NCBI GenBank assembly: GCA_015499985.1
Contig: JAAAUF010000445.1
Location: forward strand, 1 to 33,023
Reading direction: 5' to 3'
DNA length: 33,023 nt
Source: Haplosporangium gracile
Taxonomy: Eukaryota; Mortierellomycota; Mortierellomycetes; Mortierellales; Mortierellaceae
The translations under genes and the position numbers were made by a program. Below are positions 10,160 to 21,616 of the stretch, piece after piece; positions within the stretch are counted from its first letter, which is position 1, and each line of letters opens with the position of its first letter. Below the pieces are notes generated by a model. The model worked only from the letters and a program-made list of their open reading frames with translations, ran no database searches and had not been told where the DNA came from.

Positions 10160-10954
10160 TAAAGGTATGTGATATCGCGCAAGGTTACGTGTTTTACACA
10201 TAGGAAAGTAATGCAAGACGTGGTATAATTTCGCCGCAGCCCCATCATGACAGCTACTTTACTTGAAACGTGCTTTTGTCTTATGCGCCCCCTTGGTACT
10301 CTTCAAAAAACTATTCTTGGATTCCTTTTTCAAAGCGTCGCGTTCTCTCTAATTTTTAACATAGGCGAGGTATCTAACATTACTCACCCATTTGCTTGAC
10401 AAAAAGCATGTAAGAAGAAACACACTTGGGCAAACAAGATTGGCTCAGAAGGAAGAGAAGAGAACAGGCAGGAAAGGGGGGGGGGAGGAAACGTGGATAT
10501 GAAATATTGATTCTATGTCTTCCAGCTTTTCAAAGAGAGAAGCGTATTATTGATATTTGCTTTTTCTGCAATCAGAAAAAGAACCTTCAAAATAGACCTG
10601 GCTTTCTTTAATGACTAATCTCTTTAGAGCACACGAACATTAACGCTCAACGACATTACTGACGGATACAGATGGGTCAATCCATCTATCATAAATAAAA
10701 AAAATGAGCAAAAATAAAAAAAACTGGACAGGTGAAGAAGGTGAGGCAGCAAATATCACAATCGAAGTTTGGGAGAATTGTCAGAATGTCAGGAGAAAGG
10801 AAGGATATCAGAAAAAAAAGGGTTTACCGTTAGAACAAAAGAATTGTTGAGTGGCAATTAACATGGGTGGAATGACTACTACGGTAAAGAAAGAGAGAGT
10901 CTGCGTGCGATACAGGACACAGAACAGAGGAGAGAGGCAAAAGGAGAGGGAGAG

Positions 10955-11040
10955 AGTGAGTGAGAGAGAGAGGAAGAGAGGAAGAGAGATGGAAAGGGAG
11001 GAAGGGAGGAAGGGAGGAAGGGAGGGAGAGGGAGAAAAGA
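10955..11040 (+). repeat. Purine tract with GGAAGGGA array
   Basis: Polypurine + strand. It contains four near-perfect 8-bp GGAAGGGA units (about 10995-11025) flanked by GAGAGAGGAAGA sequence. It could form triplex DNA. Confidence 0.75.
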
Positions 11041-11532
11041 GGGGCGCATTATTGTTCCGGGTGCAATTCCTCCATAACACTCCAGTCCATCCCCATTCTT
11101 TTTTCATTCCTTTCTATCAGGAACCTCTCATTTACCCCTTGACGCGAACGATATTAGCGCAAAGGCATGGTATGGCATTGTATGGCACATGAGGAAAGGG
11201 AAGATAACAGTGGAAGAGGAGGAGGAGCTGGTAGTCATCAATAATATATCCCAATAAAGAGAAGAAAAGAGCACAAGTATATTGTTAGCCTAGATCGGCA
11301 AAATGGTTTTGCGGATCATCAGGTCTCCTTTTTTGTCTGTCTGGCTATCAATTCGTTATCGTTGAAGAATGAAGAAAAAAAATCGCTGGCTCCTTTATTT
11401 TCTTATTTCCATTGCTCGCATTTTTGGTTTACATGCTCGTTGCCTGTGTACGTGCGTCTGCGTGTGTGTGCGTGGGGACGTGGGGGGTGCGTTTTCCTTT
11501 TCCGGGTACCCAATTGATTTCCCTTTCCCTCT

Positions 11533-11564
11533 CCTATCTATCTCTCTATCTATCTCTCTATCTC
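11533..11564 (+). repeat. (CTAT)/(CT) compound microsatellite
   Basis: CTATCTATCTCT is repeated about two and a half times. Confidence 0.8.
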
Positions 11565-11714
11565 ACCCCATCCCTCGCTAAAAAGCGGTCGTGATCCAAA
11601 TGCACAAAGACATGTCCCCTCCCTCCTGCTGATGCAAGAGATTGGACCGGGCCCACCCTTTCCTCTTTGTTTTGTTCTCTTTTCAAGCGGAGGCAAACCC
11701 CTCCCCCCCAAAAA

Positions 11715-11772
11715 AAAATGCAAAATGCACGCTAGAGAGAAGAATGAGAGGTACAGTTGCATTTTGCATTTT
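11715..11772. repeat. Perfect 15-bp inverted repeat (TGCATTTT units)
   Basis: AAAATGCAAAATGCA at 11715-11729 is the exact reverse complement of TGCATTTTGCATTTT at 11758-11772, with a 28-base spacer. The right arm continues into TTTGCAGT repeats up to about 11791. It can form a hairpin in DNA or RNA. Confidence 0.7.
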
Positions 11773-12367
11773 GCAGTTTGCAGTTTGCAGTCGCAGAGCA
11801 GGTGAGAATGATGATACAAAAAGTGAAAGTGAGGGGGTGAGAGAGAAGACAGAGAGAGAAAGAAGGGTGAGTGGGGAAAAAAAAAAGATTTCGATCCCTT
11901 AGACGGTGGCTGCATGGTTGTTTGTTTACTCTTGCAAATTGCGTTTATATGTACATGTCCGGCACTGCACTGTGGCATTATTGTGCGTCTTTGTTGTTGT
12001 TCTTGTGGTGGATGAGTGTGCATGGTACCCCGATGCGGAGAGGGTCAACAGAAAAAAAAGAGTGATGAAAGGCAATAAACGAATAGAAAAACAAAGAGAT
12101 AGAAATAGATGAGGCGCATGCACTTCCCTCTTCTCGCGACCCCCCCTCCCCCCCCTTTAGAACAGAACAGGACAGGAAGCAATAATGCAAAAAGGGCCGG
12201 GTGATCTTGGTGTAGTCGGTTTCTTTTGCTAATTCTTTCACCGCTTTCTTAATGGCTTTTAGTCTCGTTATTTTTGGAGCTAGGAAAAAAAATAACACGA
12301 TTGTTCAAAAGGAACTGAGGAAGCGTTTTGAAAAAAAAAATCAACGCGGCCAAGAGCAGGTTGATAG

Positions 12368-12384
12368 TTTTTTTTTTTTTTTTT
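12368..12384 (+). repeat. T17 homopolymer
   Basis: Uninterrupted thymidine run. Confidence 0.85.
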
Positions 12385-15300
12385 GGTTGTAAACCCCGTT
12401 TTTGCACGAGAATAATGTTTTCTATCGGTTTAGTTCGTAATTGCTAAGTCCGATGAGAAGGAACCCCCGTTGCTATGGGTGTGTTTGTGGTCCATGAGAG
12501 CAGGACAGCAATTTCGTACAGCGTGTGTTATGTGTGAACACACCTTTCTGACCCAGTCATCCATGCACAGGCAAACGAAACAACAGAGTAGGGAAAGGGG
12601 AAAGGCATTCTTTGTTTTCGTGTTTCTGTTGGCACTATTATTTATATTTACTTTACTCTCTCCGTGCGCTGATTTTGAGATGCATTGCAAGGCATATTTT
12701 CTAGCGTCGACCCTTGCTGTTTGTTGGTCAATGCTCAAAAGGGACTTCATCCGTCCTTCCCTAAAACAAACAAAACTCAGTTACTCGCTCTGATTTCAGT
12801 AGCAGATGTGTGGTGGTGATCGATGCTCCTTCCCCCCCTACTTCCAGCACTATGCTCTGCTCCCTCTATTCCTTCCCTCTTCTTCTTGTTCTTACCCCCT
12901 GTTTCTTCTCATTTTCTCCGATTCACTGGGTGATTTTTCAATCGCCCACCCTTGTAGCTAGCCCTCTCTCTCTTTCTCTTCTCATTATATCGTGAGTTGT
13001 ACGCCTAACCCCTTGATGTATTAAGTTTTGGATTTTTTTTTCTTTTTTCTACTATTTAGCCCCTGAATTTCGTTTGTCTGGAACAGTGGTACAGGGATTG
13101 ACTGATCCAGTTGAGCAAAATGTGTTTGCAGCCAGCCGCACCTGGGACAAACTGGGAGGAGAGAAGCACACAGACCAAGGAAAACAACAGGCCAAAGCAG
13201 TCTTATAAACTTTTATCCCTTTCGTGTCCCCATCCATCCATGCACAATCCATCCCTTGTTACTTCCATTCTGATAGTGAGAGTGAGTGGCAAACTCCGAT
13301 CCATCCTTGTACATTGTTCTAGGTTTCGCAATAACCCCACCCTCTTTACTCTATCCTCCCTTTTTTTTTTCTTCACTTTGTCCAATCGTTCCAGTGTAGC
13401 GACCGGGATCCATCATGGCTCAGTATGAGTAATCTATCATGACTCGTTTAGGATTGATTGCCAACTGCGTAAGTAGAACAAACAATGAGGTGGGTTGAGG
13501 GAGGCTAAAAAAATCATCTTTTTTATTCCTTCAAGTGTACATCGTTGTCGACTGCCTCTTGGTGTTGTTGCAGGTTAGCATCGTGGGCTCAGTAGTAACG
13601 GCCTCCAACAGCACGAGTTGATCATTTTGTTCTAACTAGGAACCACATTTTCTCCTTTGATTATCGTATCCAACTCTTCGATCCGTTCGTCTGGTACTTG
13701 TCGGAATAAACTAGCGAGAACCACATTTCTTCTCCTCTCTCTCTTTCTCCTATCCGACCGAAAGTCTTTCCGGTTGTTCAACCGTTTCTCCCCCTCACTC
13801 CCCTTAGTACTTTCTACCGCCTTTCTTCTAGCGCCTTTCTCCCTCTCCCAAAATTCACTATACAGGAAAGAACTCACCTGTCCATGTCCACGCAGAACCC
13901 GCGTCTAACTTCTTAAGTCTTTATTTATTAACTTTCCATTTCTGTCCCTCCTAAGGGGAGGTAAAAGGGCTGAATGAAGGGGGGTGAGAAGAAAAAAGAT
14001 GAACAAAAAAAGGGGGAGGAGGGGAAGCGTTTTTACGGATCTGGGCTGGGTAACAACGCGATTTTTTTTTCTTTTGCATTGCGGGATAGAGTAAGTGGAG
14101 AAATTAGGCGAAAAGTGTACACAACAGAAAAAATGCTGCAGAAAATGCAACAGAAAACATTACCTGAAGTAATAGAAACGCGTTAACTTGTTAATTTTAT
14201 GCGTGTTATCTATCGCGTTGTATTATTTTTTTTCATGTTGAGTGCGTTCATGCTTCATCGAATAGACACGCATGTAGGAAGAAGGGCGTAGCACACAGAA
14301 AACGAGGAGAAGAAGGGAAGAAGAGGAAGGGAAGCGTGAATAGGAGGAGGAGTAGGAGATGGAGGAAAAGGAGAAGGACGAAAGCAGAAAGTGAAAAAAG
14401 AAAAGAAAATGCATAGATGAGTTGCTTGCAAACTTATGCAGGCGCGCCGCGCGCGTTCCCTTTTTCAACGCCCGCTGATGAGCAAATAGAACCAAAAACG
14501 TCTCATGTATTGAATGTACGTACTGTACAAAAAAAATGTTGTCAAGATCGAACAGCAAAAGGGGTGGGTGCATACATAAACATCTCTTTGCTGGGGCAAT
14601 TTTGCACCACGTCGGTCGCGGGGTGTGTTTATGTGTGAGAATGATATCGTTTTGTCGATTAAAATACCTTTGGGATACAGTAGTATGTATGTAAGGCGAC
14701 ATGGAAAAAAAGTGGGGAGGGAACCGGACGGCTCCCGTAAGATGACAAACAAAAACAAAGGATTGGTGACCCCGGCCTGAGAACGGACAGTTGTTGTTGA
14801 AATTCGTGTATGTCTCTATGGTGGTCTACGGATTGTGTGTGTATGGCCTATTTTTCTTTTTTTCTTGAATAACATTCTCCGCTTTGTCAAAGAATTGATT
14901 TTTGTAAGTGCTCACTTTTTTTATTGGTATGTGAGTGCGTGAGAGTGATTGGTGCGGACTCTCTTTCACCCCCTTATCAATCCCCTTCCTTGCTACTAGA
15001 ATAGGGAGTAACGTAAAATGGGTGCCCTGGGAGGAAAAAAAACGATGAGCTCTGAACGATAGAAATAGACCAAAACATTCCTTTCGTTGGCGTTGGCCAA
15101 AGTGAAGAGAAGTTTTTAGCTCAGAATCAATTTCAAGGAGGACAAGAAATGGGAGGGGAGAGAAAGGGTAAAAGGGAGAGAACACCCTTGCTAGCGACAG
15201 AAAAAAAAACCACCACCCCCCGCCGCCACATTTCACCGCAGCAGTAGGAAGGGCAGCAGTGTCATCATCAGCCAACAGAATACTACGCGTGTTTCCTGCT

Positions 15301-17840
15301 TGCCTGCCTGCCTGCAGGCCTGTGTCTGTGTCTGTGTGTCATCAATCTGACAATTTATTTACTCACAGTTTTTGTGGCCTGTCGCCCTTGCACGATGACA
15401 AAACCTTGCTTGAGACGATTGTTGACCAATTATCGAATGCGAGCACATTTAAGCACGATGTTGCAACGTGTGGTGATTTCAAGGAAGGATACTTGAGTGA
15501 GTGAGTGCAAGAGAAATAGAGTAAGTGAAAAAGATCTGCGATAAAAAATGCTGAGTTTGTATATCAAACAAGGGGCAAGCGAGGAAAGAGGGGCGAGACA
15601 GAAGAAAGAGGAAAGGCAAATTTTTTTTATTGCCGTTGTTTGTGGTTTTATGAGATATGTGGTGACATATTCAAAAAAAAAACGCAAGGGTCCAGGAAAA
15701 GGGAACACAAAAGGAGGAAAGAGAAAAAAAGATGACAATTTGGCCGAATGGTTCGTTACACATGGACAACAAAAAAAGATCTCGTTTTTGTGTTTTTGGT
15801 TTGATTGGCAGACTGCAGCAGCACGAGCGAACAAACAGTCAGCAAAAAAAAAGAGATACAGACAGAGTCGACTTTTTGTGACACCACATCTCTCTGATCG
15901 ATATAAAAATCGAATCATGTCGAATCGAAATAACATGTGAGGGCATGTAAAAGGACAAAACAACGCACATAATCGGGACGCAGCTTCAACCCAGGAATGT
16001 AGGGAGAGAGGGAAGGAAGGGAGGGGTGGGAGGTTGGGGTGGAAGGTGCAAGCAAGCAAAGCAGAGCAGAGCAAAAGGTGTTGGCGACATTGTCAAAATA
16101 ATTGGTCCAGCTCTGCTGCCACAACTAACCGTAGCTGTGGGATCGCAAACATAGGGATCCCCTAACAATTATATTATAGTAATTTGATGGTTCTATTTGA
16201 CTCGTGTCTTACCTCTATTCGTCTTACTTTTGCTGGCTACTTGCCGATGGCTCATAACTGATGGCTCATGGCTGATGGCTGTTGAAACAGTTACATGCCG
16301 ATACTCACGGTGGTGGATATACGGTACTGTAGCTACGGTACATTCAACGACGACTGAGGGGATGGAAGGGAAGGGAAGAGAAGAGATCGAGATGGGAGAA
16401 GGGTTAGTTTACTGCTCTGTTCTACCGAGGAAGAACAAAAAGACTGACAGGAAAGAGGAAGGTTGGGATCGGAAGGAGCACCATTGGTTCGCTAGTTTTA
16501 TTCTCCTTTCTCTCTCTTTTTTTTTTCTTTGCGCGCACCCTCGATAGATAAACTGACAAGACAATAAAGACGGACCACATAACTACCATTTTTTTATTCT
16601 CATTCTCTCACTTTGTGCTTTCGAGCGCCTCGCTGCTCCAATGTTCTTTCTCTCTGCCTCAATACATTTCTCAGCCCTATCTATTCGGTATCTGTAGCGA
16701 GGAAGAAGATGAAGACGACGACGAAGATGACGAGTGGTTGTGGTGACAATGATGATGCGGATAGTGCCTTCTCGTCGCCACAGATGAAAAAAAATCATAC
16801 ACAAATACACACACACACGAGGAAGAAGGACGATTGTCCTTCTCCTGCTCCCTCCTTTTCTCCTTCCTCCCTTCCATTCCTCCCTTCGGTTCCCGTTCCT
16901 CGTTTTCTTTCTTTTCCTTTCAATCGAATAAAATAATCGAGTCGATACCGTGAATAATAAAGGACCTATTGTCATCACCATGGATGATCCTATGAGCTCA
17001 TCACATCTGGTCCTTTCATAAACCCTTGCTTAACCTTCCCTCACCCTTGTTCTTTGAGTCGTCGGCTATCTGTTACACATTCATGACTGTGTATTGTGTT
17101 TGCCGTTGCTGTTCCCTTTTTCTGCGCTGTGTGCGTTTGCGTGAGCTTGTTTGGTATTCGTGCCTGTGCGTCGTCTTACCTCTTTCAATAAACAAAGAAT
17201 AACAACACCATAAACAATATTGGTCCATGGGCCGAGCGTCTAAATAAGTACTTTTTTCGGATTGTCTCTTTGCCTCTCTGTGTGCGCACGCCCCTCTATG
17301 TCTCTCTCTCTTCCCCACTCACCTCTATTGTCCTCTTACGAGTACCCGGCCGTGCATCCAGAATGGATACCCTCTCTCTCTCTCTCTTCCCCCTTCTCAT
17401 TTTTACTACCAGTCCATCCATGCATTTTTTTGTTCGTTCGTTCGTGTCTTTTTCGTATTTGTGCTCGCGTGTATCTTTTGTCTTGTTTTTTCGCGTTGTT
17501 CTTCTCTCTCGTTCTCTCCCTGTAAATATCTCTCTATGTCGTGCGTGCCCTCTCTTTTACTCTCTCTTTCTCTCTTTCTGTCTCTTTCTCTCTATCTGTC
17601 TCTTCCTCTCTATTTGTCTCTCTCTCTATCTGTCTCTCTGTCCCCTTGGCTTTTCTTTTCTTCTTCTTCTCCCCTTCTCCTCATTGTTCGTCTCTCTGTC
17701 CCTCTTTCTTTTCTGTTTCTGGCAGTTGTTGATGTTGTTATCAAAATATTTCGTTTGTGACCATGTACGACCCCAATTATGCTCCTTCCCCCTCCTCTCC
17801 TTCTTTTCCTCTCCCCCTTTCCTTCCTTCCCTCCTTCCCC

Positions 17841-17843
<3 letters not shown>

Positions 17844-17877
<34 letters not shown>
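17844..17877 (+). repeat. (CT)n microsatellite
   Basis: About 17 uninterrupted CT units inside a longer pyrimidine tract. Confidence 0.85.
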
Positions 17878-17881
<4 letters not shown>

Positions 17882-18775
17882 TCACTCTGTTGTTTGCCTT
17901 TTATTTGTCCCTTCCCCTCATTTCCTTCATTCCTCTACACTCAATTGCTTTCCTTTTGTAACGTCTTCCACATCCATTCAATTGATACTCTTCCTTCTCT
18001 CTGTCTTTCTTGAGTTCAATTCACTTGTATTCATTCGCATTATCTCCTTTGCTTCGCCTTCACTTCACATCGTCCATTCTCTCTCTCTTGCTCGCTATTC
18101 TTTGCGTTCTTTCTCTTGCCCCTCCCCTCCCCTCACTCTTTCCCCTCGCTAATTTTACACATGTATCTATCAATCCAGACGGAAGACAATAACGACGGGT
18201 CCCCATTACCCTCTTCATCCATCTAATTCAATTCAATTCTAAATTGTCTGTTTTCCCCCTTTCCCTTGTAATACAGCAGCACACAGCTATCAGAGGCCGT
18301 AAGAGAGAACAAGTCAAAGAAAGAAAAAAAAGACAACGACAACAAGGAGAGAAAGATAGAGAGTGAGAAAGAAAGAGAGAGCACCACATCGCACACAAGG
18401 CATAGGAAGGAAAAGAGGTAGAGGACGTTCGTTCGTTTTCTTTGCATCCGTTCGTGTACTCTCTCTCTTTCTTGAGTTCATTCGATGGTGTTGTTGTTCA
18501 TCCACGCACGCAGCAGTAAGAAATTGTTTATTCTCTCCTCTGTGTGTGTCATTCATTCGTTGTAACCATTCATTCCTTCACTCACCTTATTCATTCATTC
18601 AAAACGAAGGATAGAGTAGAGAGGTAAAATAGAGGTAGATCTATTCCCTTATCATTACTCTCCTCCTCTTCCTCTTCTTCACCTTCTTCCTTCTCGACGC
18701 CTCTTTATAAAGATACCCAAAAGGAACGTTTTTCCTTCTTTTTTTTTTCTTCTTTTCCTCATTGCCTTTCCCTCT

Positions 18776-18777
<2 letters not shown>

Positions 18778-18811
<34 letters not shown>
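18778..18811 (+). repeat. (CT)n microsatellite
   Basis: About 17 uninterrupted CT units, some 700 bp upstream of the zinc-finger start codon. Confidence 0.85.
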
Positions 18812-18814
<3 letters not shown>

Positions 18815-19495
18815 AACTAAGCCGTGTACCATATCTTCTTTTCTTTCTTTGCCTTCGAATCATTCCCTTCCTCCACGGATATACTTACACTCAAATCACA
18901 TCTCCTCCATTCCCATTTGACTGACAACGCATTTGTCCCATCCCATCCCTTTTCTTTTTTCACGCACACACCCAGTTTCTCTTCTTACCAGCCAACCAAC
19001 CAAACAACCTTCTTCTGCCCCTTTATTATATTCTCCCTTTCCTCCCTCAACCTTTTTCTTAACGTCTTTTTTATCGCATTGTTCTCTCTCTCTCTCTTCG
19101 TGTAGTAACATCACCACCAGCACCAAAAAGAACCATACTTCCACATCCGTTTTTGCTGTATCCTCATCATATACAATCTCACACTTAATTCACAGCCTTT
19201 GTTCTTCCTTTTTTCCACCATCCTTTCGTTCCTCTTTCCTCCTTTTTTCCTCGTCCCGCCCATATCCATCACTCAAAATAACCCGCTGTCCTTTCCCATC
19301 ACCATCGACATCATCAGTCCTCATCCAAAAGGCTTATAAATAATCTCCTTTTCCCCTTTTCATTCTTTCTTTCCTTCTCTTATCTCTTTCCATCCTTTTT
19401 CTTCTTTCTTTCTCCTTCCCTCCTCCTCCTCTTCCTCCCCCCTCCTCGGCTTCGTGTACCCCATCAAACAATAAGCAAACACAAAACAAAAGAGG

Positions 19496-21232
19496 ATGTC
19501 AAACTCCATCGATCTACCTTCTATTCAAACCATATTCCCGCCCTACTCCCAACAGCAACAACAACAGCCAACTCCCATCTCATCCTTGGCAAGCTCCTTC
19601 TCGGCCCTATCTTCATCCTCACCTCGTCAATACAGCAGAACCAGCATCTCATCCCCCATCAACTCCCCCCTCCTCGCCAACACCAACATGACTACCTTCC
19701 AGAACAACAACAACCGCGGTCGCGGTTCCTTCTCGAGCAGCAGCACACCCTCGCTCTCCTCGCGTCTCTCCAACTCATCCCTCCACAGTCAGTACAGCTC
19801 ATCCTCGGATCGGTCTCTGTCCTGCTCGCCCGGGCCCTCCACTCCTTCGGATCTGTCGAGTCGGTCCCCTTCGGTCTCGTATGAGCGTCTCCAGAATAAC
19901 AATAGCAAGCAGCACAAGCCAAACTCTCTCACCCTCCTCCCAGCTTCGTTCTCGCCCCTCCAGCAACATCAACAGATGCATCGTTATTCCAGTAACGGAA
20001 TCCACCCCTTCCAGCAATCCCCTTCTTCCCAGAGCACGGTTCAACAGCAGTACCACCACAACTCTTACCATGGGTCGTCGTCAATTCCACATCCCGCTAC
20101 CGTCTCGTCGAGACAGCAACCACCAGTAGCATCGACCAACAATGCGCATCCACAACAGCAACAGCAGTATCAAGGTCAAGCTCCTCGAGATGCTATCTAT
20201 CCTTTCTCCTCCCCATCTTCTCCCTCCCCCATCTCATCGTCGTCGCGGGATCAAGAGTACCACCATCATCGCCGACCGACAACAGCAGCAGAGCACTACT
20301 ATCATGCCGCTGCCGCTTCCGGCATTACCGGTCATCATCTCCATCACCATCATCGCGCTAGTCCCGTCTCCCCTCCTTACGGCTCTACTACTCCAAGCAG
20401 CAATGGATGTGGATCAGGTGACTACTTTTCGCGCCCCCCCACCTCGCCCTCGTCCTACCATCCTCTGGCGACCCCAACCACCCCCTCGACCGCCGTCGTT
20501 GTCGAGTTGCCTCATGGTCGTGGTGGACCTATGACTCCCACCCTTCCCTCCATCTCAACCCTCGTCGCCGGTGCCGCTGCCGCTGCTGCTGCCATCCCTT
20601 CGCCTCTGACCCCAATGACTCCCCGCCCACACCACCATCTCTCTTATTTCCATCATCATCCCTCGTCCCCTGCGCCCAGCACTGCTGGAAGCACCCGACA
20701 AGGAATGTCGATGAGGATGATGTTGGATGATGATTACTCGTCGCCTAACATGTCCCGGTCTCCCTCCATCTCCTCTGAGCGATCGTCTGTTGCGTCCGCC
20801 TCAGTCTTCTCGCCCGAATCCTCACCTTACCTCGGCCATATCCACCACCACCATCGTCGTTCTGACACTCCCGAGTCCTCATCCAGCCCTACCACCGCCT
20901 CAACTCCCTTGGTCGGTTCTGCTCCCACGCCTGCTCCTGCCTCCTCATCCTCTCAGCTTTTGCTGTGCCCAGTCTGCAGTCGAGCATTCAAGCCAAGCAA
21001 GAACCAGAACTGTAACCTCCGCCGACACCTCAAAAACGTCCATAACATGTCCCCCACAATGCACCCCCGCAAATGTAAATGGGATTCGCTGCCCGACGGA
21101 CGCGTCAAGGATGACAAGGACCGGAAGGAGCGGACTCGCAAGAGTAAGCGACTCTGGGCTCGCAAGTTCCGTCTCCGACGCAAAGTTGAGGAGGCTGCCG
21201 TTGTCCTGAGCATGCTTAGCCAGGCCATGTAA
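19496..21232 (+). CDS. Single C2H2-type zinc-finger protein with long low-complexity N-terminus
   Basis: An uninterrupted 578-codon frame. The ATG at 19496 is the first on this strand for about 1 kb and sits in an A-rich context. Residues 1-480 are low-complexity: a Gln run near 20-25, Ser/Pro-rich blocks, Gln stretches near 220, His runs (HHLHHHH, HIHHHH) and an Ala run near 365. One finger lies at 491-516: Cys491, Cys494, His511 and His516, so C-x2-C-x16-H-x4-H. The gap between second Cys and first His is longer than the usual 12, and an extra Cys506 lies inside it (NCNLRRHLKNVH). A strongly basic tail (RKERTRKSKRLWARKFRLRRK) follows and could bind DNA or act as a nuclear signal. It is probably a nuclear regulator; target and pathway are unknown. 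The huge upstream region suggests complex control. Confidence 0.8.
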   Translation: MSNSIDLPSIQTIFPPYSQQQQQQPTPISSLASSFSALSSSSPRQYSRTSISSPINSPLLANTNMTTFQNNNNRGRGSFSSSSTPSLSSRLSNSSLHSQYSSSSDRSLSCSPGPSTPSDLSSRSPSVSYERLQNNNSKQHKPNSLTLLPASFSPLQQHQQMHRYSSNGIHPFQQSPSSQSTVQQQYHHNSYHGSSSIPHPATVSSRQQPPVASTNNAHPQQQQQYQGQAPRDAIYPFSSPSSPSPISSSSRDQEYHHHRRPTTAAEHYYHAAAASGITGHHLHHHHRASPVSPPYGSTTPSSNGCGSGDYFSRPPTSPSSYHPLATPTTPSTAVVVELPHGRGGPMTPTLPSISTLVAGAAAAAAAIPSPLTPMTPRPHHHLSYFHHHPSSPAPSTAGSTRQGMSMRMMLDDDYSSPNMSRSPSISSERSSVASASVFSPESSPYLGHIHHHHRRSDTPESSSSPTTASTPLVGSAPTPAPASSSSQLLLCPVCSRAFKPSKNQNCNLRRHLKNVHNMSPTMHPRKCKWDSLPDGRVKDDKDRKERTRKSKRLWARKFRLRRKVEEAAVVLSMLSQAM

Positions 21233-21610
21233 AATGGGTGGTTTTTGGATGTGGTGGTTTTCGGCGGTTTTTCGAAGGATGGCAGTTCTTTTTTTTTTTT
21301 TTTTCTTTCTCAGCTCTTTTTTCGTATATATCATTTCCTCGTTCGCTTTTTTCCCCCTTTCAACCTCAGAGGGACACATCTTTCTGTTTTTTTTTCTTTG
21401 TATCATATCTCCTTTTTTTTCTTGCGCTTTTGCTTTCTTTTTCTGTTTGCCATTTCTTCATTGCTGTACATACTCTTAGTCCCTCCATAATATTTAGTGA
21501 ACAACCCCATCCTCCTTCTTCCTTCATTCTCTCTCGCGACCAACCCACCATTCCACCTGCCAAAAATAACCCTCGCCTAATTCTCTAAACAACAAAAAAC
21601 AATACAATGC

Positions 21611-21616
21611 AATAAA
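21611..21616 (+). terminator. Polyadenylation signal of the zinc-finger gene
   Basis: AATAAATAAA lies about 380 bases after the stop in A-rich sequence. Confidence 0.45.

Larger units (their letters stand above)
9101..11600. other. Gene-free region with dense simple repeats
   Basis: No supported gene. It contains a purine block next to a pyrimidine block (9185-9355), GA runs, an ACAA tract, a GGAAGGGA array and a CTAT array. Two ACGCGT sites stand out at about 10.1 kb. Confidence 0.5.
11601..17240. other. Gene-free region, mixed sequence
   Basis: No supported gene in about 5.6 kb. Several mid-sized frames exist (for example + 12470-12793 with a hydrophobic centre, minus 12430-12750, + 15548-15940). 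None shows a family motif, a good start context or splice partners, and both strands are open in places. Notable items are the inverted repeat at 11715-11772, a T17 run at 12368-12384, C-rich runs near 12140-12158 and a short GATGGCTCAT tandem near 16252-16280. By eye I found no tRNA-like internal promoter pair. Confidence 0.5.
17241..19495 (+). promoter_or_regulatory. Pyrimidine-rich upstream region of the zinc-finger gene
   Basis: About 2.2 kb of mostly C/T on the + strand (with a short purine-rich interruption near 18300-18420) leads into the ATG at 19496. It includes (CT)n tracts at 17844-17877 and 18778-18811. Two TATA-like elements are visible: TATAAAGA at about 18706 and TATAAATA at 19335. 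Between 18488 and 19495 I find no ATG on the + strand. The arrangement fits a large promoter and possibly a long 5' leader. Frames in this region translate to S/L/F/P-rich strings and are not genes. Confidence 0.5.

Noticed and set aside
12430..12793. Overlapping open frames on both strands (107 and 106 codons), one with a hydrophobic centre
   Set aside because: Both strands are open over the same bases, without motif, start context or splice partners.
17270..18013. 247-aa + strand open frame
   Set aside because: Translates CT-rich simple sequence into Ser/Leu/Phe strings; other frames of the same stretch are open too. No start context or domain.
20945..21406. 153-aa minus-strand open frame opposite the zinc finger
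   Set aside because: Antisense of the finger-coding part and T-rich 3' UTR; ends in a Lys run from the poly-T tract.
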